The translations under genes and the position numbers were made by a program. Below the pieces are notes generated by a model. The model did not search any database. It was not told the origin of the DNA and saw only the letters and a program-made list of their open reading frames with translations. Positions 46,254-58,199 of a DNA stretch of 64,000 nucleotides are shown piece after piece (position 1 is the first letter of the stretch; each line of letters opens with the position of its first letter). The stretch is from Ascaphus truei (lineage: Eukaryota; Chordata; Amphibia; Anura; Ascaphidae): NCBI GenBank assembly GCA_036426205.1, contig CM071568.1:51620040-51684039 (forward strand), in the 5' to 3' direction.

Positions 46254-46520
46254 GGCCTCAAATTGCATGTGAGGCCCCTTGGGATCCGTTTCACATGAAA
46301 ATATTCTGCGAGTGGTGTCACACGCAACTCCAAATTTATCTTTTGCTTCAGTTTTTTCTCTAAATCTTTAGGGACCTCACAGGAATGATTTTCTGAAATC
46401 TCTACTACCCACACATAAAGTTGCAATACGCGTAGCATCAACATCTGTATAGGCAAATGTATTAGCACCAATCAGTGGGGCAGTATTGTCCTGTGATAGA
46501 GACATAAGGTCAAAGTGTAG
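46254..46520 (-). pseudogene. PLE2 N-terminus upstream of the nested insertion
   Basis: CEVPKDLEKKLKQKINLELR, then TPLAEYFHVKRIPRGL and TCNLRPT abut the inserted element. Further 5', DNTAPLIGANTFAYTDVDAT is open in another frame. Start codon and 5' end are not resolved. Confidence 0.55.
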
Positions 46521-48936
46521 GTGTAAGTCTATCCAATGGGTAAATATACAAAACAAAACAATGATAGACAGCCCTCTAACTATCAGAAAACTAATAGCTA
46601 TGTGCAGGGTGCAAACAAGGAACAAAAGAAGGACCCGATTTCCTCCTAAACAATTAACATAATATTAATAATATTTAATACATGCACAAGGTAAACATAT
46701 ACATGGAGAAATGCAACACTACACTGTGTGATACCATCAGCTGCTTTCCATTTCGAGATGACTGCTCCATCAGCTGTTGGTGATGAATTATCCCAACACC
46801 CTCTGATGATGTCACACTGCCAGTCCTTATCTGCTCTGGATCACATGGACCTACTGTATTCAACAGCCCCATTCAGCAGGAGAAGAGAGAAAAGCATTAG
46901 GCATTTATTTCTTCCTAGATAAAATAAGTGAAAAGTATATTTTAAATAATTATATTTTAATAATGCCTTCAAGAAATTAGTGTCACCAACACCTTCTGGG
47001 CAATTTGGATATCTCTATTATAACCATGATATGCATAGACTTTTTGTCTCCCTTTTCCCCATTCTCTTCTTTTTTCTATGTTATTGGTTTGTCTTTTTTG
47101 CACTACTTTACTCCATTATATATTTCAATTTTACTGTTTTGAATGGAATGTTATACAATTTCCATGCAAAAAGTTAAGTTAATTATGTTCCTAAAACCCA
47201 ACTTAATACTCTCCGGAACTGTAGTATTTTCTAATCGATCTTAGAGTGCTTTCTAGGTTTTCCTGTTTCCTGTTGGCACTACTATAGGTATCATTGTTCC
47301 TAGAAAACACAGAAATGTTACATCAAGTGAGAAATTTTTATATGCTATTGTGTAAGGTTTGGCGTTACAAAAAAAGTGTCTGATATTTTTTAGAAACGAG
47401 GCAAATACAGACATTGGAAATCTACATGATGCTTTTAAGTGCTCTTGGTGACTGTAGCAGTACACATGCTGTATAATAGCCCATGCTACAAGGTCTGAAA
47501 ACTATAGTGATCTCAGCAAATGGAGGACAGTGTGTGGGGGACAATGTCCTCTGAGGACATTGGACACTCATTCATATCAATGACAAGTATTTACTTACAC
47601 CAATCAACAAAGAATCCAAATGCGAGGCTCCTCTGATCATCACATTGTTAGCCTCTCCTTATGTACTGCATGGCCCTGTGATAGAACCTATCCCATATAT
47701 CTATTCTTATAAGTGGTATTGTACATGTAAGTCGGTAATGGAATTTATTTTTGTCAAATTTTGAGGACTGGGAGGTTCATCTCAGCATTCAGTCCTCTCA
47801 TAGTCAAGGCTTTTCCTGAACCAGATTGTTACATTGAGGAGCAAAAAGCAGCTGCGGCCCCATATGTTCACCTGATCTACAGCACATTGGTACTTTAAAA
47901 CCAATATGTCCATGAAATAGTTAATACCGGTAGTTATTGCTAAATATTATATTTCACAATGGCTCAATGAATTGTATAATGCAATTACTAACAATTTAGG
48001 TATATATGAACAATTTTAGAAAAATCATACTCTAAATTACTGTCTGCCTCAAGAACTTAACAAACTCTTAGATGTACAATTACATACTACAATACCTGTT
48101 TGAGTTGTATTATTGCAACCTGCACACTAATGAGACACTTTTGAGTATTTAATTTTTCATTGAAAAGCAGTAATAAAAAAGTCTGATTCAAATGAAAATT
48201 CATGAATTATGATTACTGCAATTTAACTCTGATTATATAATGACAATCTAAAACGTTTTTTTTTTGTTTTTTTAACAATGTGCAGGATTATTGGTTTAGA
48301 TATATTGTTCTAAGCATCTCAAGATTAAGGAACGCAAATCTTCCAATGACAGAGTTTGCTGGACTGGTTTCTGCCACCTTTTCGTGAGTTTTCATGTATG
48401 GCTTGATTATATAATAGATTCAGCAGGATTAAATAGTAGATTCAATTTTTGTGTATAATTTACTACAGTAGCTAATGTAGCTGTAACATGTTTCTTATCA
48501 CTGGGGGGTCAATAGCTTAATAACAAAGCTACTGTGTAACTTTAATAATAGTAATAATAATAATCTATCTTGATTCAGCGATAAAGAAATGTTACAATTA
48601 AACTTTGGAGCAGTGCATACTGATCTGGATGGCAGCCTCCAAAGAAAAGAGAGTGAGCACTCATATTATTGCCATCAAATTGTCTTTCAGTATCACAGGC
48701 TGGAGAGGTACATACAAAACTGAGGTTGTTATCAAATTCACAAGCTTTTGCTGTCAAAATTAACACTATAACCATACCTTCTCTTTGAAAGATCTAATCC
48801 TGCAAGATGGCAACAGTGTTCTTTCTGAACCTCAGGCTAAGAAAGGTTCAGTTCAAAGGAGTGAGAATTTTGGAATTGCAGAACACAGATGCTGAGAATT
48901 TAAAGCTCCAGGTAGTAGATAGGTATTAGATAATTA
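46521..48936. other. AT-rich interval, no gene seen
   Basis: No domain, terminal repeat or known repeat. Short ORFs here have no supporting feature. Confidence 0.45.
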
Positions 48937-49079
48937 AGTAATAATCCCCTCAGAACAGGGCATTACTGGCCAATAATGCCCTGGCTGGAAGAGTTGAAGG
49001 CCCGAGGCGAAGCCGAGGGACTTTAACCCAGCCAGGGCATTATTGGCCAGTAATGCCCTGTTCTAAGGGGATTATTACT
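48937..49079. repeat. 143-bp nested hairpin
   Basis: 52-bp arms (48937-48988, 49028-49079) differ at one position and contain CAGGGCATTACTGGCCAATA and its complement. The 39-nt loop is itself foldable: GAGGCGAAGCCGA has GGC/GCC closing GAA, flanked by AAGGCCC/GGGACTT. It looks like one terminus of the repeat that extends to about 50330. Confidence 0.8.
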
Positions 49080-50040
49080 ATTATAGGCTAAATGTAGGCT
49101 TTTTTCATAAAAAATAGACACTTTTGTAAAGATATATAACTCGGAACTGGGGAGAGGAGAGAGGTGAGGGGGCAAGGGAGGAGGAGAGGCAAGGGTGGGG
49201 GAGAAGAGATAGGTGAGTGGGGATTGATGGAGGTGGTGGAGGAGGGGAGAGGTGAGGGGGGGAAGCGCTGTCTCTCCCCTCTCTGTCTCTCCCCTCTCTG
49301 TCTCTCCCCTCTCTTCCCTCTCTGCCTCTCCCCTCTCTGTCTCTCCCCTCTCTTCCCTCTCTGTCTCTCCCCTTTCTGTCTCTCTGTCTCTCCCCTCTCT
49401 GTCTCTCCCCTCTCTGTCTCTCGGTCTCTCCCCTCTCTGTCTCTCCCATCTCTGTCTCTCTCCCTTCTCTGTCTCTCTCCCCTCTCTGTCTCTGTCCTCT
49501 CTGTCTCTCTCCCCTCTCTGTCTCTGTCCTCTCTGTCTCTCTCCCCTCTCTGTCTCTCCCCCCTCTGTCTCTCTGTCTCTCTCCCCTCTCTGTATCTCTC
49601 CCCTCTCTGTCTCTCTCCCCTCTCTGTCTCACACACTCTCTGTCTCACACACTCTCTGTCTCACACTCTCGATCTGGATATCTTATTTACCCTGTATATC
49701 TTAACTGCCCTATACTACACCGAAATAACCTATACTGCTTTCTTCCAGATCTGACTCAAGCTTCACCCGGGAGACATCGGAATCCCCCCCAACCCAGAAG
49801 ACAGGTAAGGAACACCTCCCCTCCAATGTATAACATTGCGGGAATGAGGGTACATGGACATTGAGGGACTGCGGATCAGGTAAGATCCCAGGCGGGATTG
49901 CTGCTTTAAATATTGTGAAGCGGGGACGTCCAGATACTGGTTAAGGGGTTCAGGAAACTAGACATTCACATCTGGCTTTTTTTTCTAGATCTGACATTTA
50001 TTCACACAAACACACACACACATACTCAATCTCTCTCTCC

Positions 50041-50083
<43 letters not shown>

Positions 50084-50330
50084 AACAAGGACCAATTGTA
50101 GTATAATGTAATACAATAAATAAACTTATGTCAAAAACGAATGTTCTTACTAGGAATTTATTCAATTTATTTTATTTATGTATTTTTTTAAAAGCGGGGG
50201 CGGGACTAGGGGCGGGGTTGTGGGCGGGACTAGGGGCGGGGTTGGGGGCGGGACTAGGTGGCGAGTAGATTTTTTGGTTCGGCGAGTAGATTTTTGGGTG
50301 ATTTGTCAAGCACTGCTTATAAGTATTGTT
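49080..50330. repeat. Repeat body with CT minisatellite and GC boxes
   Basis: About 49268-49672 is a pyrimidine-only minisatellite built from CTCTCTGTCTCTCCC-like units; ORFs on both strands across it (about 150-196 codons, Ser/Leu/Pro or Arg/Glu/Gly repeats) are by-products. 50041-50080 is (CA)n. 50196-50258 holds a GGGCGGGACTAGGGGC-type tandem repeat, then GGCGAGTAGATTTTTGG twice. The end GATTTGTCAAGCACTG is the inverse of the GCTTGACAAAT start at 18368. Confidence 0.6.
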
Positions 50331-51217
50331 TCTATTTTTTGTATCATATATTAATTGAAAATAAATGCTTATATTTATATTACTTGAACATTATCAGATA
50401 ATTGATTTTTTTCAATGTTATATCAGCTATCAGGCATCAAGGTCTTAGCTAGGTGTACATGCTAGGCCCCATTTTTCTACTCTCTCGATGATTGTGATAT
50501 CGTTGAGCAACATGCTGCACTAATGATAACTTTTCATAAAGTTGATGTTCCTATCAGAATTTAATTAAGAGTTACCTTTGTGCTGCCTTGAACAGATTAC
50601 TTACTTGCTCTTATCCACTGACCTTTTAAGACAAGATACAAAGTTCTAATTGAAGAAAATGGTCTCAGGTGCAGTTCTAAATATATTACATTGATTATCT
50701 CTTTTGTACATCCATCAAACCTGCTTCCACACTGCACATAGTCTGATGAAATAAAAAAAAAACAAATCTATTGTAGAGAAGACTTTTTTGCAGAAAATCA
50801 GAGGGATAGACTATTTTCCTTTTCTGCTTCTAGAATATGTAGACATTATTACTTTATCTCATGCATTCAATATGTGCCCCACATGCATTAGCAAATGGTC
50901 ATGTACTGTATGTATGTATGTATGTATGTATGTATGTATGTATGTATGTATGTATGTATGTATGTATGCAAGAACATCATTATTACAATTCAAAAATACA
51001 TCTAGGTACAAAACATAATCTTTATTAAAAATAAACAACATTAATATTAATAATAAATCTGAAGACATCAGAAAATTGGAATTGTATGAGAAACCAGTGA
51101 ATTTATATTACTTAGATAATGGTAATGTTGTTTTTACAATTAATCCCAACGATATTTTCGAAAATTCTCATTTTAACAGTATAAAATATATATATATATA
51201 TATTTATATATACTGTA
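50331..51217. repeat. AT-rich interval with (TATG)n microsatellite
   Basis: About 15 TATG units at 50907-50968 and a (TA)n run at 51185-51203. The mirrored YVCM and THTYIHTY ORFs are translations of the microsatellite. Confidence 0.8.
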
Positions 51218-52326
51218 TGTAGCCCTGCTTCCTATCGAACACAGACCACTACCATGTGCTATTTAACCTGTAGGCTCACAGGGCCTAAGCCTCTGCCACG
51301 GAGAGCCTTCGGTGCTCACAATACTTATGCCTTGGTGCAGCGCCTCCACCTGCGATAGTTTCCGCCCTAGGGGAAGTTCGCAGGAACTTATATACATGAA
51401 CACACACACGCACAGCAATACCGTAACCAATATGTTTTACTTATAGCAACCAGCAACGTAATCACAGGTGCCCCTCTCTAGAGGAGACACTACTAACAGC
51501 GTCCTTGAACCCTCACTCTCCCTCTCCCTCCACCGTGTGATCCCACCCCGTGTCCAGCTCCCTCTTGGAGTACGTTCCCCACCCCCCCCTTTCAAGTGAG
51601 TCAGTGGATGTATGAGTGTGTGACTGCGCAGCCACCGTGTCCCGGAGTGAGAATGGTACCGTTGGTGCACTTGACGTTTTACCTGCCAGGCACTCCTGTA
51701 CCCGGTTCTGCAACTATCTTCACAAAGGATCGGCGAGGGCGTAGATGACGTAACCCGTAGGAGTCCGAGGCGATCCCACCCAGACACGCTGCGACTTAGT
51801 AGCGGGGCCTGGTCCCAGGCCTCCCGCGGATTTAGAACTGTCCTGGTATGACTCGTAGCACAGTAAGGGGATCCGGAACCTGACTATGGCCAGTCCCTAG
51901 CTCCGCTGCATGCTACTGGGGCTCAGGGTCTAACTGGGCCTGGGGCATGCGGCCTAGGTAGGGGCGGCAGCCTCCCTACACCGGAGCTCCTCCTTCCTCT
52001 GACAGCTATCTCTGCCCACTCATGCGCCCCTCCACTTCCTTTTCCTCCCTCCTCTCGTACGTGATTGGTTCTGACGTGTCACGGGGGAAACGTGGGGGCT
52101 GCTGGGACCCTTAGTTCCCTAACTCCCCTCCTCCCCTCGCTCTCCTCCTTCGCAGGCTTTTGTCCCTGCCATGTGCATGCGCAACCTCCGGCCGGACCAA
52201 TTCTGCGCTGGCGCCAACCTAACATGGCGGCTCCCTCTTGCACGTAACCTCCGTTATCGGAGCGTTCCTAGATGCACCTCCCCCACCCCCACAACCAATT
52301 GGGGGGAAAACGGGGTCCCGGCTACA
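51218..52326. repeat. Probable solo LTR with 4-bp target duplication
   Basis: 1109 bp starting TGTAGCCCTG and ending CCCGGCTACA (TGTAGCC/GGCTACA), flanked by TGTA on both sides (51214-51217, 52327-52330). GC-rich compared with its neighbours. No internal coding domain; the ORFs at 51437-51787 have none. The TATATA-rich flank makes a chance TGTA possible. Confidence 0.5.
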
Positions 52327-52584
52327 TGTATATATATTATAAATGAAAACCTTGAGTCACACCCAGTGTAGAAACACAATTGCAATCTTACATTTGCTCA
52401 CTTCCTCTAAACTATCAACAAACGGGATGTGGTATATGTTCAAAAACAAAAACATAATTAAGGAGTATATCTCACAAACAATCAGTTTGCATAAATCTCA
52501 AAATGCACACACATTTTTTACATTAATTTAGTATTTGGCCTCCTGCAGACGCACTTACTAGTATTCCCTCCTACTGTCTCTGTA

Positions 52585-52795
52585 CGTTCTCCCTACCTAC
52601 CAATTAGATTGTAAGCTCCTCGGAGCAGGGACTCCTTCCTTAATGTTACTTTTACAGTATGTCTGAAGCACTTATTCCCATGATGTGTTATTTATATTTG
52701 TTATTTATATGACATGTATTACTACTGTGAAGCGCTATGTACATTTTATGGCGCTATACAAATAAAGACATACATACATACATACATTTGTTAGT
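52585..52795 (+). repeat. L2-like LINE 3' end
   Basis: TTAGATTGTAAGCTCCTCGG, AGCAGGGACTCCTTCC and TATGGCGCTATACAAATAAAG, then a (ACAT)n tail at 52772-52791. These are the diagnostic L2-type 3' boxes in sense orientation. Confidence 0.75.
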
Positions 52796-53184
52796 TTTGG
52801 AATTTATTTTGCCTACTCACAGTTTTTGGAAACATTTTGTTTTTAATATCTGTGCACTATAAATATGAAATAAAATGTTAAATGTGTACACTGTGCAGCA
52901 CAATCATTGCTGACTTTCAAATTGCTTACAGTGTGATACCTTTTTAGGGCTTAAAGCTACTAATTAAATTGTGTTGTCAATAGAACTAATTCAGACTTGA
53001 GTTATGGTGAAAATTATGGGTCCATTCTCTACCTTTTTGATTAAGTTACAAACAGAAATGGGCTAATCAGGCCAACTGTGCCCTAAAGAAAGAAGAAACT
53101 AAGCAATGGGAAATGTTTATGTTCTGTTAACATTCAGTGGATTCAAATAAAAAAGGTGTATTTTTACTAGCACAGATTTGCATA

Positions 53185-53620
53185 CAGATGCAGCGGCCGT
53201 TATGAAAACATTTCACAGACCGGTTTTCGTGAACTCTGCTGTATTTCACGCGGCATTCAATCGTTATTCTTCTGTGAATGCCGCCAATCACACGAGTCCC
53301 ACCTTTGTTTACCGTTATTGATTTATTTCAATTACCTGGATTCTGATTTATTTGTGTGCAGTTCTTCGCGTATCCGCCAGATGGCAGATAGTGCAAAAAT
53401 GATTTCCCTTTGCAGTACAGTATTCAGTGGCTAGTACAATTACTACACAGTACCGTACTGAAGCAATTTGCAGGTGTTTAAAAAACAGATAAAAACCAAG
53501 TCTACTACTGTAGAGTGACCCATTGTGAATCGACCTTGGTCGCTGAAGACGCTGAAGACGTTATCAAATTTAAGCGTTTCATAATAAAAATCTCTAAAAC
53601 ATAATGCTGTGGGCTTTTTT
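53185..53620. mobile_element. Relative of the 334-bp CAGATGCAGCGG element, rearranged
   Basis: CATACAGATGCAGCGGCCGTTAT reproduces the left end of 33086-33419, preceded by TA. The interior has GCAGTTCTTCGCGTATCCGC, then CAATTTGCAGGTGTTTAAAA, matching the reverse complement of the 33.1-33.4 kb interior. The right terminus was not found. Confidence 0.5.
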
Positions 53621-53887
53621 CTACATTGTTATCCATACTCAATTGCTGAATGGACACCATGTCAACCCCGTACATGTATACTAAACCTGACTATAGTTAT
53701 GCATATTTCATATTTTCTGCAATTAATGCTGGAAAAGATAAGAAGGCGCCCTTATCAGAATTATATTAATATTTAATTTCGAACTATGATTTTATCACAT
53801 TTTCACTGAACGTTTGTGGGTGGAAGCATTTGGTAACGCTTCTTTCGCACTGCACCTCCTCCGGGAGATAGAAGAGGGTATTAAGCT

Positions 53888-54361
53888 GTGATCCCATATT
53901 TTGACAGTGTGTTTGCTCATGGCAACTACAAAAGGAGAAAGTTCAGGTTTAATCCATTGAAGATTAGTCTTTCCCGATCCAGCAATGTACCAGCACCAGT
54001 TTACCAATATTATTGCAATAACGGTCCGACCATCAGTGAAAACTTGGTGAACCGCAATCCTTGCTACCGGCCCCACCAGATTACCAGCCATATTTCCAGC
54101 TAGAATTCCAGCCGAATTTCCAGCGGATTTCCTGACGGATTTCCAGCCAGATTACCAGCCACATTTCCAACCGGATTTCCAGCCGGATTACCAGTCAGAT
54201 TACCAACATGTTTATCAGTTTCAGAAATTTCAGCAGGCACCTGTCAACTACGTGTATAATGCTGTAAACTGTAATGCAGACTACAGGAGTGACCCCAGCT
54301 TGCACGCACAATACACCTCTGACACTGGCTCATCTGCAAATGTTTGGCAAAGTTTATAATG
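53888..54361 (+). other. Gene-like remnant with DYQP/DFQP tetrapeptide repeat
   Basis: An 11-12-bp degenerate tandem (GATTACCAGCC / GATTTCCAGCC) at 54068-54215 encodes, in one frame, DYQPYFQLEFQPNFQ and, after a one-base slip, DFQPDYQPHFQPDFQPDY. It then continues into ordinary sequence (QAPVNYVYNAVNCNADYRSD, TSDTGSSANVWQSL) to a stop at about 54358. Upstream, an in-register Tyr/Asn-rich stretch (SSNVPAPVYQYYCNNGPTIS) is open from 53888 in a neighbouring frame. I do not recognise a family. It could be a decayed aromatic/Gln-rich gene fragment or only a minisatellite. Confidence 0.3.
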
Positions 54362-55469
54362 AAGGTAAATATAATGTACTACAGTATACTGTATTACACT
54401 ATACAGCACAGTATTAACTTTAATTCCCAATGACACTACAGTAGTGTATGCCTGCCATACAATGTCAATGCTTGTACTGTACTCATGCACACTACAGCGC
54501 GACTTGACGCATGTGCAATACCGTAAATAATAGCATACTGTAAAAAACAATTCAAGAAAAGAAACTTTGACATCGAGCGTCAATAGATAACGATGAAGTT
54601 TGATGGAACTCTAATATCGCTTTTTAAAACTGCTTTTTTCACTTTTATACAGTCATTATTACCAGCTTCACACTTTAAAAACTTTGCCACGCTATTATTT
54701 TGGACAACACACTATGCACTGTAAAGTATTGTATGTGATCAATTCATTTACATGTCTTAACCTGTACTAAATTTTCACAATGAGAAGTTTCTTGCTTTTA
54801 TTCCACTTCCTGGTTAATAGAAAACACTATGTTATACATGTTGTTCATATTTTATAAATTGTAACAGTTATAAAATTTCCAATTTCTGTTTCCATGCACA
54901 TACGCATTGTGAATCTGATTTACAAATCCAACAAGGAAAAAATTGTGACAATGTAATTTTAATTGAGGAGAGAATAATTGTACTTTATACATCTTTATAT
55001 TATCTTTTTATTATCTTTATACAAAACCTTTATACAAACATGGTCTCTGCGAGTGTTGACTCTTTATTACATTTCAAAACAGTTACAACAGTTTATTAGT
55101 ACTTCACGATCATCCACACAGTACTCTAAAACAGACCAATTCAGTTAGTTTCACGCGCATGCGCATTATGAATCAGACATAGAAAATTAGAAATCCAACG
55201 GAAAAAAAACAACATTTTAAAGGGTCATTTTTTCTTGAGTAGAGTAGGCGAGAATAATTGTGAGCTTTATACCAAACCTTATGCAGTATGATGCTATGTT
55301 TTCATATTCAATACATTTTTACATTGCTATAATCACAACCGTTTTATTTTATCAATGATTTTGCAGTATAATTAGACTTGCATGTGTAATTCATTCTGCT
55401 AAGAAACCACAAAAATAAATATTAATTGCTTTTAGTCTATATTTATTATTTATTATTCAATACTATACG
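54362..55469. other. AT-rich interval with partial copies of the 55.5-kb repeat
   Basis: Contains AAACATGGTCTCTGCGAGTG (55037) and TTTCACGCGCATGCGCATTA (about 55148), early divergent copies of blocks found in the following duplication. No gene. Confidence 0.4.
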
Positions 55470-56610
55470 TTCAACTTTTGCTAGGCTTGCTCTGCTTCTC
55501 ATACTGTTTGTCGATATATTACACTCACACAAACATGGTCTCTGTGAGTATTAACTCTTTATTACATTTGTAAACAGTTCCAAGGATTTAAGGACGCACA
55601 CACATTAGACAAAGACAGACTAATTTAATTGCAAAATACATTTGAGTCATTATCCTTACAGTACCTCCCCCGGGCAATGGGATCTTACTTAAAAAACAAA
55701 GACACATTATCTTTGAGCCTTGGCTTCTTGGCTGAGTTTGACATGCATGCGCTTCACAGCATTACACCCAGACTGGAAAGTTAGTTGCACCTTCCCCCCC
55801 CCCTCACAAAGCAAAATGAATTCAACTGCTTATCGATACCTCCCCCGGGCAATTCATTATGTTTCAGGCTTTGCTTTTGGCCCGTGGAACAACTCATCCC
55901 TGTGACCGGTTTCACATGCATGCGCATGGGGGATAAGTCCTTCAAGGGGATTTGGCCAAAATTACTTCACTGCGAATGTGGATTTCAAGTCAAAAAAAAA
56001 ATAAGGCATACCTTTTTTTTCCTTTTTGTCTCAACAAGGGCTTAATAAAAGAGTGATTTTAAGAGAACATTATGTGATGCATGTTTTAAATATTTTTTCA
56101 ATTTTGACATTATTAAAATCAATTACTTTTTATTTCTATACAGTATGAGGTGGCATACTCTAATTTTTTTTTAAAAAAAAATTTGCGGGGGCGGGGGGGA
56201 ATTATACTATTGAAAACCTTCACCTTTTGCTAGGCTTGGTCTGCTTTGCATACAGTTTATGGAAATATCTCAGACACACACCCATGGTATTTATTTGCTG
56301 TTGTAAGAACTATTATTGTAAAACTGTTCAAATGATTTCTTTGTACTACAGTATATAATTCGGCACACGACTGGCAAAGCATCTTCCCCCCCTCACAAAG
56401 CAAAATGCATTCAACTGCTTATCGAGACCTCCCCCGGGTCAATTCATTATTGTTCAGGCTTTGATTTTGGCCCGTGGAACAACTCATCCCTGTGACCGGT
56501 TTCACATGCACGGCTGATAAGTGTGGGGAAAAAATAAGGCATAACTTTTTTTTTTCTTCTTTTCTCAACCAGGGCTTAATAAAAGAGTAATTTTAAGAAA
56601 ACATTATGTT
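55470..56610 (+). repeat. Direct duplication of an unclassified repeat
   Basis: Blocks TTTTGCTAGGCTTG, CACAAAGCAAAATG, ACTGCTTATCGA, CCTCCCCCGGG, TTTGGCCCGTGGAACAACTC and ATCCCTGTGACCGGTTTCAC occur in the same order at 55480-55920 and 56220-56515. Both copies end GGGCTTAATAAAAGAGT. The second copy is shorter. No coding domain. Confidence 0.65.
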
Positions 56611-56921
56611 TAGGAACAGGAGGGTTGCCTGGAGGTGTCTTATTCTTCCATGGAGGAACCGCATAACCTCCCCCCACCCGTGCACCCTCTCAATCCCTGG
56701 ATTTTACCTTCATGCTTCCAACACCAAGCATACCACAGGACACGTATAGCCTTCTGGTGGAGGAGATGACAACCCTGGTAAGGCCACGACAGGAGGAAAA
56801 CATCCTCCCAGACCATCTACCCCCGCCCTCTGCCAGAAGCACATCTGCTTCAGCACCCAGGATTGTACAGCTCCTTGACAACATGTTGAGAGAACTGCCC
56901 CAGAGCGTCCGGGAGAAATAA
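56592..56921 (+). other. Small ORF of unknown function
   Basis: Frame 56712-56921 (69 codons) has a Ser/Pro-rich linker and ends with PRIVQLLDNMLRELPQSVREK, a helical tail reminiscent of the C-terminal segment of some transposon-encoded MADF/BESS-type proteins. That is a guess. No start signal, splice site or partner gene supports it as functional. Confidence 0.2.
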
Positions 56922-57367
56922 AAGATCAGATGTGGTGGTTTACCTCAGAAATATGCCTACTTCATCTTTAAATACCACGTCAGTTTTGAGGTGTACAGCA
57001 GTGAACCCATAATGTAAATTATTACGGCAATAAAGACAAGAAGGCTCTTTCATCAAATTTAAGGAACAGAATTATGGAAGAAGTGAAGCGCTATTTTAAT
57101 GTTATCAGTCATGTTGCGAGAACCGTGAGAGACGGCATCAATGGCCTTCTGAACCATACCAGGGCTCTTCCCTGTAGCTCCATCGATTTGTTTGATGACT
57201 GCTGCTAGTTAGAAATGTATTTAAAAATAATGATGCGCACCAATGTTTTTAATTTAAATACTGTAAAAAGATAGTTGATTATTTTAAATTGTTTCATTGT
57301 TTAATGTGTTTTTTCTATTTTATCGTCATGGTCATGGTATGGACCCTATGTCCATACCTACACTTTG

Positions 57368-57760
57368 GAAAGGTTCCCCAATTACCGATAGTGGGTTCAG
57401 GGGTGCTTTCACACGATCACCCACCTTACCCACTCGCTGGCAGGCATCACAGGCACGGCAGAACTCTGCCACTGCCCCAGATGCCCCAGGCCAGTAGTAA
57501 TGCTGCAACAGCCAGACTCTTGTCTGAGTGACCCCCTGATGCCCTGCTAGTGGAATGGAGTGGGCTACCTATAACAGTTGCTGCCTATACTCCCTCAGTA
57601 ACACTAACTGTCTTCTACCAGTCCAAACCCTTTTTAGACCTGTAGAACCCTACTCTCTATACAAGAGCCCACTGTGCCATAAGTACCGATCTGACCCACT
57701 GTCCGAGGCAGACTTAGACGCCTAGAGTCTCATGCCATCCAAGCTGGGATCAGATCTCAT
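57368..57760 (-). pseudogene. Gypsy integrase zinc-binding domain
   Basis: VAHSIPLAGHQGVTQTRVWL, LQHYYWPGASGAVAEFCRAC, DACQRVGKVGDRVKAPLNP gives the His-His-Cys-Cys set (H..GH...CRACDAC) in one open frame (about 57368-57568). Upstream is the usual linker: YLWHSGLLYRE, STGLKRVWTGRRQLVL, EYRQQLL, with two stops. The DDE core is missing. Confidence 0.8.
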
Positions 57761-57790
57761 GCATCCCTAAACTGTGTCCCTCAGTCTTGC

Positions 57791-58160
57791 TTACCTGCCT
57801 GGTCTCCTCTGAGACCTCTGGAACTGTTGAACCAAATGCAGGGACATGACAAAATCCTCAGGTGTACATCCTTTGTTCTGGCTCCTAGTTATCGCTGCAA
57901 CAGGAGCCAGCTGCACTGCAAAAACACAAGTAATGTGCCCCAGGTCATTACCGAGGAGCACCTCAGTATCTAACCTGGACAATACCCCCACCTCCCTAAT
58001 GCCACGTCTGGCACCCCAATCCAGGAATACCCGGGCAACATGAATGGACCGCAGTCCACCATCTGGCATGGTCACCTGCATCCCTGTGCCCGGGAGCAGA
58101 TCCTCTGGCCGGACCATATCAGGTCGGACCAGGGTAAAAGTGGCACTGGAGTCGAGCAAG
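57791..58160 (-). pseudogene. Gypsy aspartic protease
   Basis: LLDSSATFTLVRPDMVRPED (catalytic block DSSA in place of DSGA), MQVTMPDGGLRSIHVARVF, REVGVLSRLDTEVLLGNDLG (the C-terminal ILG-like turn) and PVAAITRSQ. Domain length is complete. Asp-Ser-Ser instead of Asp-Ser-Gly at the active site suggests inactivation. It would have processed Gag-Pol. Confidence 0.8.
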
Positions 58161-58199
58161 CCGGCTGCTTTCGATCTCTGATGGTTACTGTGTTCAAAT

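Larger units (their letters stand above)
43337..46520 (-). mobile_element. Penelope-like element PLE2, nearly full length
   Basis: N-terminal domain, complete RT, Cys-rich linker and GIY-YIG endonuclease can be followed in order on the minus strand, with about 2.8 kb of PLE sequence after removing the nested 408-bp element. Multiple frameshifts and stops make it inactive. The 5' boundary is set only approximately. Confidence 0.85.

Noticed and set aside
45986..46471. 161-codon minus-strand ORF
   Set aside because: It is a chimera: PLE N-terminus read through into the inserted 408-bp element.
49088..49754. Four overlapping ORFs of 150-196 codons on both strands
   Set aside because: They are translations of the CT minisatellite; composition is pure repeat and all frames are open.
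50788..51068. ORFs with YVCM or THTYIHTY repeats
   Set aside because: By-products of the (TATG)n microsatellite.
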